Of a stretch of DNA of 64,000 bases, positions 54,600 to 64,000 are shown one piece after another. How positions within the stretch are numbered: the stretch's first letter is position 1; each line of letters begins with the position of its first letter. Made by a program: the position numbers and the translations under genes. Source of the DNA: Hemibagrus wyckioides (Eukaryota; Chordata; Actinopteri; Siluriformes; Bagridae). The notes beneath the pieces are model-generated. The model was not told where the DNA came from, did no database searches, and was given only the letters and a program-made list of their open reading frames with translations. The stretch lies in assembly GCF_019097595.1 (NCBI RefSeq), contig NC_080711.1, positions 18,633,928 to 18,697,927 of the forward strand, given 5' to 3'.

Positions 54600-55340
54600 T
54601 ATTCCAAAAGTTTAGAGGTTTTTTTTTAGAACGAAACCTCTCATGTTCAGGAAGTAACATTTGATTGCTACATGTTTTCAGCATTTTTAACGTGAACAAC
54701 GTTTATCATGTATTATAACATGACCGTGTTTTGAATCTGTGGCTGAAAACACATTTCATGACACAATATCTTCGCATGGGGCACTTTCAGTTTTCAGAAA
54801 TCGGTATGAAAACTGGACGTTAATATCACCAGCTAATCAAGGTACTGAAATAATATCAGCTTGAAGGAGTGACTCAGTCGGCTGGTACACATCCACAGCT
54901 CTTAATCTAAACGGTGAATTAAAAAAAAAAAAACATGAATAAAAATATCCCAGGGACTGTCAGTCCTTGACCTTCGAGGCTTAATGGTTTCATGAAGCTG
55001 CTACAAATGAACTACTTTCAATCAATGCTGTACAATGTCCTGCTGGTTTGGAGGAATAAATAAATAAACTGCCAGTACTACTCAGCACTCCTGGCAGAAA
55101 GCAATGTCAGTGCACAGGCTGTAGGCACAGGGGTGCAAGAAGAAAGCTCTTTGCCCAAAAACATAAATCAGATGAGGTGCTGAAGACAAGTGGAAGTAAA
55201 AGCAAAACACAACCTGATCATCCACTCCTCATGTTAAGCACTGACACTTCAATAATCTAACTTCTGCATACCCATATCCACCATCTTGCATAATTGTGGT
55301 CTGGATTTGCCATGGAATTCTTCTGTGAAACAATACCAAA
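54600..55340. other. stk32b-gpc2 intergenic DNA
   Basis: No exon or clear repeat recognised. This convergent intergenic space is where the human-like gene order ends. Confidence 0.5.
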
Positions 55341-55359
55341 GTGCATTTTGCATCAGGAG

Positions 55360-55440
55360 GGGAAGTGGTAGCTCACTGGTTAAGGTGTTGGCCTGCTGAC
55401 TGGAAGGTTATGAGGCTATCACCAGTGGGCCTTCCAACTT
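55360..55440 (+). mobile_element. tRNA-derived SINE 5' fragment
   Basis: GGGGAAGTGGTAGCTCACTG and GGTTAAGGTGTTGGCCTGCT resemble the tRNA-like head of the 27430 SINE family. The B box is degraded. Confidence 0.5.
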
Positions 55441-55471
55441 AACCCTAAACTGTGTAAATAAGATAAATGTA

Positions 55472-55921
55472 CACCGATCAGGCATAACATTAAGAGGAGT
55501 GACAGGTGAAGTGAATAAGACTGATGATCTCCTCATCATGGCACCTGTTAGTGGGTGGGATATATTAGGCAGCAAGTGAACATTTTGTCCTCAAAGTTGA
55601 TGTGTTAGAAGCAGGAAAAATGGGCAAGCGTAAGGACTTGAGCGAGTTTGACAAGGTCCAAATTGTGATGGCTAGACGACTGGATCAGAGCATCTCCAAA
55701 ACTGCAGCTCTTGTGGGGTGTTCCTGGTCTGCAGTGGTCAGTATCTATCAAAAGTGTCCTTTAAGTGTACTTAAAGGATCTGCTGCTAACATCTTGGTGC
55801 CAGATACCACAGCACACCTTCTGGGATCTAGTGGAGTACTTGCCTGGACAGGTCAAGGAAAGGCAAAAAGGGGACCCACACAATATTATGCAGGTGGTCA
55901 TAATGTTGTGCCTGATTGGTG
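55472..55921 (+). mobile_element. Non-autonomous Tc1-like element, copy 4
   Basis: Ends CACCGATCAGGCATAACATT and the complementary TAATGTTGTGCCTGATTGGT, flanked by TA on both sides. A 113-codon open frame (55602-55943) reads [20 protein letters not shown], then [20 protein letters not shown]. It is the paired helix-turn-helix start of a Tc1 transposase without its catalytic domain. The best preserved of the four copies. Confidence 0.8.
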
Positions 55922-55929
55922 TAATTTGC

Positions 55930-57350
55930 TCTGTATAAGGTAGATTGACATGTGCCATAAACATACCAAAACTCACCATTCGGTCCCTTATGCCCTTTGA
56001 CTAAGCAGATATGGACAATGGTCAGGCTGCTTTGTTTGTAAAATCACTGATATAAAAGCCACCCAGAGGAAGTAAATTAGTGGTGCTGTTCAGTCACGTC
56101 AGAATCTCAAAGGTGATTCCCCCAAATTAAGGCATCACTTTCACTCCTATAAGCAAGCCAGCTCTACATTTCCTGTTTAGCACCCAGACAGTTGAATTAG
56201 TGTAACAAACTGCTTTAATGAGTGGTGGCTGTATATACACAGGAATATCCTGTCCCAGGAGTCTCCTTTTGTATTATGTGTTGCTTGCTGTCCTTGACTT
56301 TCTCTGGGTTCACATCAATTAAGTTTCTCTTTGTCAGTGGCCTTGTAGACTGCTGGATCTGTCTAAACAAGTATAGGAACAGCAGCCTTCCCAGTTCTGA
56401 CGGGTGTGATGGTCAGGTGTCCACAAACTTTTGCCCATAAGGCATACTTCCACTAGATACTGTATTGTATTGGGTATTGAAAAAGTATAGCTTGGGTTTA
56501 AAATGAAGGGAGCTTGGACAAGACAAGAATTAGAGAACAGGCTGTAGTTTATTGGTTTCCGTACAAAATTCCATTATAAAAAAAAACAAAACAAACAAAA
56601 AAACGAACAAATGTCATATTTATTTGTTCTAAAAAATGTGTATAAATGTGTACAGCTCTGATCTTTAACACTGATAAAAAACTTGAGCCATGAAGACTGA
56701 TGAACTTCGCCATTTTTCACAAATAAATAAATAAATAAATATACATCACTAAACACAGTCTGCAGTCACATCAGGGATCAAACTATTCAACTGTAATCCT
56801 AAACCTTACTCTAAAATGAAGTTCTATCATGTGGAAATGCAGAACAAAACATTCAACTTTAACATTCACAAAGTCTCACTGGAGCTGAAGAGTGACTTTC
56901 ACTTTCTCAGCAGTCTTTGTTCCAGAAGTTTCCTTCCCATTCATAATCTCCAAAGACATTCTTGGAAAATTCTTACATAAATGTATAAAGCATCAACGTG
57001 ATCTAGATAAATAAATCACCACCTCAATCTTAAAGGGGAAAAAAAAACAGAAAAAAGGTGACTTTATTTAGATTTGAAATATTTTGTTTAGATATTATAT
57101 TTTATATGTCAAGCTTTGTTGTTCTTTACAGTATGTTGTTTCAGCCTGACGAATTTGATAGCTAACTAACTTACTTAGGCCTAAATCACACTACATTATT
57201 GCATTCATGGAGCAGTGTTTCCTCTCTGAAACTTCTGGAACCAAGTCTGCTGAAACACGAGCAAAAGGTCATTGTTTACATCTGACTCCGCGGTCAACAG
57301 GGACGATTTTGATTGACTGGCGAATGTCGCTTTAAGACTTCACCAAAACT
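55930..57350. other. Convergent intergenic space, Tc1 relic and AT-rich DNA
   Basis: A repeat end (GGTGTCCACAAACTTTTGCC, near 56416-56436) marks a further Tc1-like relic. An AAAT run lies near 56719-56740. The rest shows no gene. Part of 56530-57350 may be 3' UTR of gpc2 if a distal polyadenylation site is used. Confidence 0.5.
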
Positions 57351-57358
57351 TTAAGCAC

Positions 57359-57364
57359 TTTATT
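57359..57364 (-). terminator. gpc2: Candidate polyadenylation signal of gpc2
   Basis: AATAAA on the reverse strand about 210 nt after the gpc2 stop codon. Others lie further down (57063-57068). Confidence 0.45.
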
Positions 57365-57572
57365 CACAATGAGTGCAAACATTCATCACTGCTTTCGCTA
57401 ACATACAACACACACACGCGCAATAAAAACATACAAAGTCAGTGTGAGATTATCAGCTACACCATCCTTTAGTCTCTCTCCCTTTCTGTCCGATATTCAG
57501 TCTGTCTCGACTCTCGGTTTGTCTGTGCTTTCTGTTTGTCGATGGAAAAGACAAAATGTAAACCGCAGTAAC

Positions 57573-58031
57573 CTATTTTCTCCACTGGAGGACGAGAGAG
57601 AGCAGCAGAGAGAGGCAGAGAGACAGAAAGGAAAGAGGTGATCTGACCGAGCCGTTGACTCTACTCCGGTCTCGAGGGCGGGGTTTATAAGGATAGGCAG
57701 GGCTTCGTGGAGAACTGGGCCAATCATTCCTGTAGAGCTCATCTGCTCCAACTAATCCAGATCCACTACCATCCTCATCATCACCTAGACGCACAAATAC
57801 ACGTTAGTGAATGACAGAAACAATGAAGGACAGTCAGTCGACCTCAGTTAGACACACTCACTCTGTATTGTGTCTGTATCCACGCCTTGGTGTGCGAGTG
57901 TGAGACGATGTGTTGCCACTCGAAGCTCCATGAGGATCTGGCGGGTTCTGATGTCCGGAGAACTTTCAACGTCCACTTCTGGATTGTTCAGCTGATTCAC
58001 CAAGCCATCAGCCGTGACACTCATCAGATAC

Positions 58032-58075
<44 letters not shown>

Positions 58076-60919
58076 AAACAAAAACAGTGACTTCATCTCG
58101 AAATTGATATTTTTTCAATAACAGAATCTTCCAAAGTGCTTTGTTCCTTTCATCCGGTGGAAATAATCAATAATAATTTATTAAAGCCGATTTATAATCG
58201 GATTTAATTTTGTAGAGTGTTTGTACACCTATGAACAACTGGTCCCTTCCCAGTCTCTCCTTACTTTGTAAATCAAAATTTAGCAGCTTGTCATGTTACA
58301 TGGAAATGTTAGCATCTTTGAGTGGGTGTGTATGGAAAGATGAGGTCTTTTAATCTAATTCCTCATGCAGGACAAAAGCCAGTGGTTTTCACACATGTAC
58401 TATATGTAAGTATATTCATTCTAGTGAGCCACCATGAGCTAACCTGACCTATTTAATATTTATGAAAATATAGTCATCTGTCACCTTCGAGTGGAATAAA
58501 AACTACTTTTGAGGGTTACAGGCTGCAGAAATATTTGAAGGCTAAATCTTCAATTGCTCAAAGACAAATCTACCAATGTGAAGGATCTTAACAGTGATTT
58601 ACTTAATTAGATACTACACACACACGCACACACCTTGCACGTGTGTATCCATTCCAACAGCGCTCCTCATTGGTAACATCAGCCGCCATTTTGTCTTCGT
58701 TACAGAGAGAGTGAGGCAGCATTACCCAGAACTCCCTCATAGGTCTCAGACGCTGCTGTAGGTCCAACACCTGGACACAGCAATACATGCTGTAAATTAC
58801 TGTAACACGTTAAAACCTAAATACAGTGATTAAGTGAGTTTATGAATTAACTTCTGAACATATAAACCTCTAAACTAAGGCTCTCTGTCTTACCAGTCGG
58901 TCCATATTGGTTCCTGCAGCAGTTGTAGGCTTTTCCTCTGGACTGAAGGTCCTGAAAGTCTTTCTGCTGTCTCTATCAGACTTACGCTCTTTCTCTCGTT
59001 CTCTAGGTGAACGCTTGTTTCTACTGGGGGCAGGACGAGGATTCCCACAACCCTGAAACACCTGCACGCACACACACATACACACACACACATATAATGT
59101 ACGTGCTGTGAAGATTGATAAGCGTGTTTGTGGGTGTGTATGTGTGGGTGTCTCACCTTGGTGGAGATGCTGATGCTGTTCTCCTGCATGTGCATGATGG
59201 CTTCAGAGATTTTCACAGCCACAGAATCAGCAGCCAGTTCCACATTAAACGGTCCATTAAGTCTCTCAGCCAGTGAGAGGAGAGAATCTGGCACAGACAC
59301 ACATTTTAAAGTATTTAATTTTTTTTCCTCTAATACACAGGAAAAAAAAAATTACCAAAAAAGATGAATCACAAATATGTTTTCTGTCCTTTTACAACAA
59401 ACCATGGCCCTCTAACCACCTTTAGCCACAATAGTTTTTTTTCTGAAAGCCTGCCACTAGCCGCAGTCTTACACCTTTGTCATTTAGTAACCACAGCCCC
59501 TGAACTGTAACCCAAACCCCCAAACCATTACAATATCCCCCAATCATATTTTTGCCAATCAAGCCAAATGACAATACTCACCTCATCACATTCAAGTGTA
59601 GCCCCAAAAAAACAAAACTCACATAATCATTTCCATAATCATATCAAAACCAGCCATTATAGTCCCACTGCAACCAATTCACTCATATTACCTGAAATAT
59701 ATACTGGTCTCAGCGACAATGATACAAACCACAATGTCATGATGATACCTTGGTCCCAACAACAATTTCCAGAATAATAATTTCCTCCAACCTTAGTCTT
59801 ATAATAATTTTGTTCTACAAATGTTTCACAATTGTAATTAAAGCATAATAAAAAGATTTCCCCAACATTTTTGTTGTATGTATGTGACATACAACAAAGT
59901 ATGTGACAAAGAAGCCAATAAGACACATGTAGCACACAACACTACAGAGTTAATTGTGTTATAATATAAGTGCACAAAGCAAGGACCATAAAGACATGGC
60001 TGAGTGAGTTTGGTGTGGAGTCCTGACCTAAACCCGACAAAACATCTTTACCAGGTCAGGAGAGTTACTCTAAATAAAGGGGTCATCTCTAAACTGTTCC
60101 CACAAAGTTGGAAGCATGATATTGTCCAAAATGTCTTGGTATGCATTAAGAGTTCCTTTCACTGGACCTAAGGGGGCCAAGCCTAACCTCTGAAAAACAA
60201 CACCTGAATTCAATTATTTGAAAGGGTGTTTCAAAACCTTAGGCAATATAGTGTACAAACATCCCTTCAAAATGTCTCCCTTAGCCCCTAACTCGAAGCA
60301 CTGACCCTTGAAGCTCACCAATGAAGCGGTTCCACTCCGTGTTAAGCTCTGCATGATTGGCCAGACAGCCCTTCATGACGTTGAGGCACAGTGGGTGGCA
60401 GGACCGGAGTGCGGGAGTCCCACCACATAGAGGACAGTACAACTGACGCATCAAAGCCTTACCACAATCTGCACTCACGCTAAACTACAGAGAAACAGAG
60501 AGATCAAGTTAGAGAGCTAGGAAAAGTCACCAGAAAATGGTAAGATACATATATTACCTATACTATAATCTAAACTATAATAAGAGTGCACTAATAAATA
60601 AATGACATGAAGAGATTTTGGAAGTGTAAAAAAAAAAACTGGGGGGGGAGCTCTCAGACAACTTCGGCTGAAGCTAAAGGTGGCTATAAATAGGAAGGTA
60701 ACTAGGTAGAAGTTGGAGCTTCCCTATATTATTTTTCCCTAAATTTAACTTATGTCTTGAGGGTTGGCTGTGAGAATAATGGACTCAAGGTCAGTGTTTG
60801 AAAATGAATCTGCTACCAGATGTGTTAACACTTACCTTAATGGCTTTGTTAACAATGTCTCTGCCTGCAGAGAGGCCCAGCACTAAGGCCCTTGCAGCGA
60901 TTAATGCACGAGACAACTA

Positions 60920-60955
<36 letters not shown>

Positions 60956-63917
60956 TAAATACTTGGTAGAACCACATTTGTAGATGCAAGCCTTCTAAAA
61001 TATGTCTCTATTAGCTTTGCACATCTGGATTTCACACATAGAGTTTTTCTGTGTCAGATTGGATGGTTTCAATTTTGGTGATTTAAATTTTCAGGCCTCC
61101 ACATCATGATGCTACAAGCACCATGTTTCAACATCTAGTGATGTAGTACATGGTACTGAGGTCAAAAAGGAAAAGTTGTAACAAATCAAACCGGAGAATG
61201 TTTTTCCACATGTTTGCTGAGTCTCTAAAGTCCAAATGATATACAGTATATTATTTCTTCTTGCAGGTATTCAATTTTTTATTCAGCCTATGTTTGTCCA
61301 ATTAAAAGATTCTTATTATATGAGATGTGATGGTGTTTAATTAGTTATTTCTTTAATGAACTCAGGAGGCTTTCAGATTTAAATAATAATAGAACTTCTG
61401 AGGCAACTGCTTGGACCAACCTAATCTAGGGGGTAAATACTGAATGCATTCAGCCTCCCATTCAACAAATTTAATGTTAAGTCCATTTCAGATGCAGGTT
61501 GTAACACTGCAAAATGTGGAAAATTTCGAAGTAGTGATTATATATATGATCTATGCATGGCTATAATGAAACGTATTGAGTTCTCGGTTATACACACACT
61601 CCCTACATGTCATGTGTGTTACCTGTGTGCTGAGTTTGCGTTGCAGTTCTCCTAATGGCTGAAGCTGTTGTGTGTGCTTGCTCACACACTCCAGATATTC
61701 CACACTGAAGTGATAGTGTGGGTTCAGTAGAGTGAACACACGCTCCACCAACTCTGTCCAGAAATCTGACACGGCTTCTGATACATACACACCACCACCT
61801 ACACACACACACACACACACATACACACATACACCATTACAGAGTCAATTCTATGGATTTGCCTGATTTATTCTTTTCAGGTTCTAGTGTTCAGGAAGAT
61901 GTAGGCTTTAGTCATCTAGATGTAGGATTTAGTCGTTTAAAATGACTTTAGTCGTCATGTGTATACCAATGACTCCCGATTTCCAAAATTATTCCACCAT
62001 CTGAGTAACAAAACAGAGCCTATGTTCTTACTATTAACTTTTCCAAAGCTCATCCTAGGACATCTATTACTAATCTTCTCATGCCAAACATTCTGTACAT
62101 TTTTATTATATTTTATTATACATTTTTATTATATATTATTTAAAGGTTCACTTTAGTGAGTCTCCTTATACATAAATTCACACAAACCCAAGAATAACTG
62201 GATTTTCTGTTAATAACTTCCAAATAGTTTGTGGAAAGAAATTTGCTCATATCCAGCTTATTATGTGTATTAGCCACTGATTTCCGATTAAATTTATGTA
62301 AATAGTGCACCAGCCTGCTTTGGACCATTGGTCTGAATGTAGGGGAAGATTAAAAACACGTTAGCTTGCTATGTCTTATTATTATAATGGCTTTAATTCA
62401 CTATAAGTCATGTAAATTGTAGTACACACGACTAATAAGAGGTCTAAAATGCCCTCTTGTGGGACCCTGGAGAATTTTTGGATAATTCAAGTACAAAATA
62501 GAAGCATTGCTTTTGTTGTTTGTTTAAATGAAAACGAAACAAATTGACCAGTAGGAGGCAGTGTGCATGTGTAAAGTACACATATGGTATATATGAAATA
62601 AATATAATAGACCATGGACACAAAAAAGAAACAGCTTGCTGTAGTGCACATTGATTTTTGTGGCCATGGTTTGGGTCACTTGTCCCCTTAGAGAAAAACG
62701 TCACTGCAAATCAATACAAAGTTCTTCTGACGGATAACAGTTATCCCCTTAGAGAGAAGCAGTGCCTTGTCCCCTGAGAGGAAAGTGTCACTGCAAATCA
62801 ATATGAAGTGATGATATCCTGCGATGAAACATTTTTATCTGAATGGGCGTGGTCTCTTCCAAGATGACCCTACCCCCATCTAAAGGGGAAAAGGGGTCAC
62901 TGAATGGTTGATGAGAAGAAAAATCATGTAAAATCGTATGCAACCCTTCACCTGATTTCAACCCTGTTGAACTCCTACTGGAGATGTTGGAGTGGTTTGG
63001 TGTTTTGTGGCCTTCCCAGTACTAAGACACTTTCTTGGGTCAGTTCTTGTCAGTTATTTGTCAGATGTTCATATGTTTCAGGGATCTTACCTTTTGCTGT
63101 ATCTTTTGGCTGTGTTTTCAATGCAATATTTACACTATATATTGATATAAATCAGCTAATGTAAGAGCTGTACAGGCCAGGTTACAGTAGATCTGTACAC
63201 ACACACACACACACACACATAAAAATCCATACACATACCTGTATAGTATTGTCTCAGCTGTGTAAACAGTTGTTGGAAGAGGCGTGTGTTCTGTGTGTAC
63301 AGGCGTCCGTACGTCTTGATGAACATCTGATTCATCGACTTCTCTGATACACCAATTAGCTCACGGAAAAATTCTGAAAACACAGAGGAAAACAAGAAAA
63401 ATCCAATGGACTGGAACAGTTTCTGCAAAAACTACACACTACAAATGGCCATGCTAATGAAATGTGCTAAATGTTAATTAGCGTTGGCACCACAGACTTG
63501 CTAGCATTAGCATTAGGAGTGTCTAGGGTAACAGTGTGCATTAATTGTCCTCTAGTCCTTTATAAATATTTAATTAAATTCTGGCTATAAGATTAATGCT
63601 GGCTAGACGTTTTGACTTATTCTCAAACCACAAGTGAGACAAATGGTCAAAAATAAGGCCCTGTGAGGGAGAAATATAGAGTTACTGAGTATAGTTAAAT
63701 AAATAATTAATAATAACTAATTAAAAATAAGTTATATTGAGTGCATGCTCCTCCTCACCATCAAAGCGCTGGTGTGTGTGGGTGAAGCTTGTCAGCAGGA
63801 ACTGGCTGGTCTCCTCAACAGAAGACAGGAAGTCAGCTTCGCTCTGCCGTACCAGCGTTTCTTCCATCTCACTTGTACAGCATGTGTAATCACGAGGACA
63901 GAAACGCAGGTGTTCAC
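57573..63917 (-). CDS. gpc2: Glypican-2 (partial; first exon beyond the right edge)
   Basis: Ten exons on the reverse strand, all in phase: 63917-63759, 63373-63239, 61798-61623, 60916-60836, 60484-60319, 59287-59157, 59061-58894, 58770-58634, 58031-57862, 57784-57573; about 511 residues. Thirteen of the 14 invariant glypican cysteines are seen, starting with [13 protein letters not shown]; the missing one belongs to the absent signal-peptide exon. Matches specific to GPC2 include [55 protein letters not shown] and [19 protein letters not shown] followed by Ser in exon 59061-58894 is a likely furin site. DEDGSGSG near the C-terminus gives heparan sulfate attachment sites, and a final hydrophobic tail ending [13 protein letters not shown] is the GPI-anchor signal. 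Glypicans are cell-surface co-receptors for Wnt, FGF and midkine-type ligands; GPC2 is largely neural. Several splice sites abut GT or CA runs. Confidence 0.93.
59062..59156 (-). other. gpc2: gpc2 short intron with AC-rich 5' end and GU-rich 3' end
   Basis: Read on the reverse strand, this 95-nt intron starts GTGAGACACCCACACATACA (AC-rich for about 35 nt) and ends TATGTGTGTGTGCGTGCAG (GU-rich for about 30 nt). The two ends are complementary, as in stk32b intron 10. Confidence 0.7.
59950..60250 (+). repeat. Tc1-like transposon relic in a gpc2 intron
   Basis: GAGTGAGTTTGGTGTGGAGT, CCTGACCTAAACCCGACA, CACAAAGTTGGAAGCATGAT and the end ACACCTGAATTCAATTATTT with GGCAATATAGTGTA are landmarks of a common fish Tc1-derived repeat. 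No intact frame. Confidence 0.55.
60904..60952. repeat. GA/TC run at a gpc2 acceptor
   Basis: A GA run (about 60926-60952 on the given strand) becomes a TC tract 10 nt before the acceptor at 60916 on the gpc2 strand and probably serves as its polypyrimidine tract. Confidence 0.7.
62451..62561. promoter_or_regulatory. Divergent pair of CTCF-like motifs in a gpc2 intron
   Basis: GCCCTCTTGTGG (62451-62462) fits the reverse CTCF core with one mismatch. CCAGTAGGAGGCAG (62548-62561) fits the forward core with one mismatch. They point away from each other, 86 bp apart. Confidence 0.3.
62630..62990 (+). repeat. Tc1-like transposon relic (forward) in a gpc2 intron
   Basis: GTGTCACTGCAAATCAATAT, CTGAATGGGCGTGGTCTCTT, CCAAGATGACCC and CACCTGATTTCAACCCTGTT parallel the relic at 52190-52650. 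An internal duplication of the CACTGCAAATCAATA segment (62703 and 62789) is visible. Confidence 0.5.
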
Positions 63918-64000
63918 CTGCCAAGTAGAGCATCATATATTACACAGTGTCCAATCACAACAGATTATGGTCCACACCATACCTCACACTGACCAATAAA

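Overview
The window is vertebrate genomic DNA, most likely from a teleost fish. It has long introns with GT-AG splice sites, very dense CA/GT, TC/GA, ATT and CTAT microsatellites, Tc1-like transposon remains, tRNA-derived SINEs and L2-like LINE fragments. The repeat mix suggests an otophysan such as a catfish, but the species cannot be named from sequence alone.

Four protein-coding genes could be rebuilt exon by exon, and every exon junction keeps phase. They are msx1 (+, 21663-22839, 2 coding exons, 237 aa), cytl1 (-, 34839-30127, 4 exons, 152 aa), stk32b (+, 37241-54285, 12 exons, 417 aa) and gpc2 (-, 63917-57573, 10 exons seen, with the signal-peptide exon beyond the right edge). The order and strands of msx1(+), cytl1(-) and stk32b(+) match human 4p16 (MSX1, CYTL1, STK32B). 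The gene after stk32b is gpc2, not the EVC2/EVC pair found in human.

Region by region: 1-21.3 kb is a gene-free flank of msx1. It holds a LINE tail, a 1.2 kb minisatellite rich in heat-shock-element motifs (6.4-7.6 kb), a SINE with intact target-site duplication (8.9-9.25 kb), and a group of GC-rich or homeobox-site-rich blocks (14.2-17.2 kb) that look like developmental regulatory DNA. msx1 lies at 21.6-23.2 kb. From 23.2 to 30 kb there are microsatellites, SINEs and a divergent pair of CTCF-like motifs. cytl1 has a clear TATA box and a full CRE in its promoter. stk32b spans 17 kb, and its introns hold an L2-like LINE, several Tc1-like elements and CTAT arrays. gpc2 fills the right end.

The genes do not form a pathway. 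msx1 is a homeodomain repressor, cytl1 a small secreted cartilage-associated protein, stk32b a membrane-associated Ser/Thr kinase (YANK2), and gpc2 a GPI-anchored heparan sulfate proteoglycan. The most interesting structural signals are short introns with AC repeats at the 5' end and GU repeats at the 3' end (stk32b intron 10 and one gpc2 intron), which could fold so that the two splice sites meet, and the heat-shock-element minisatellite.
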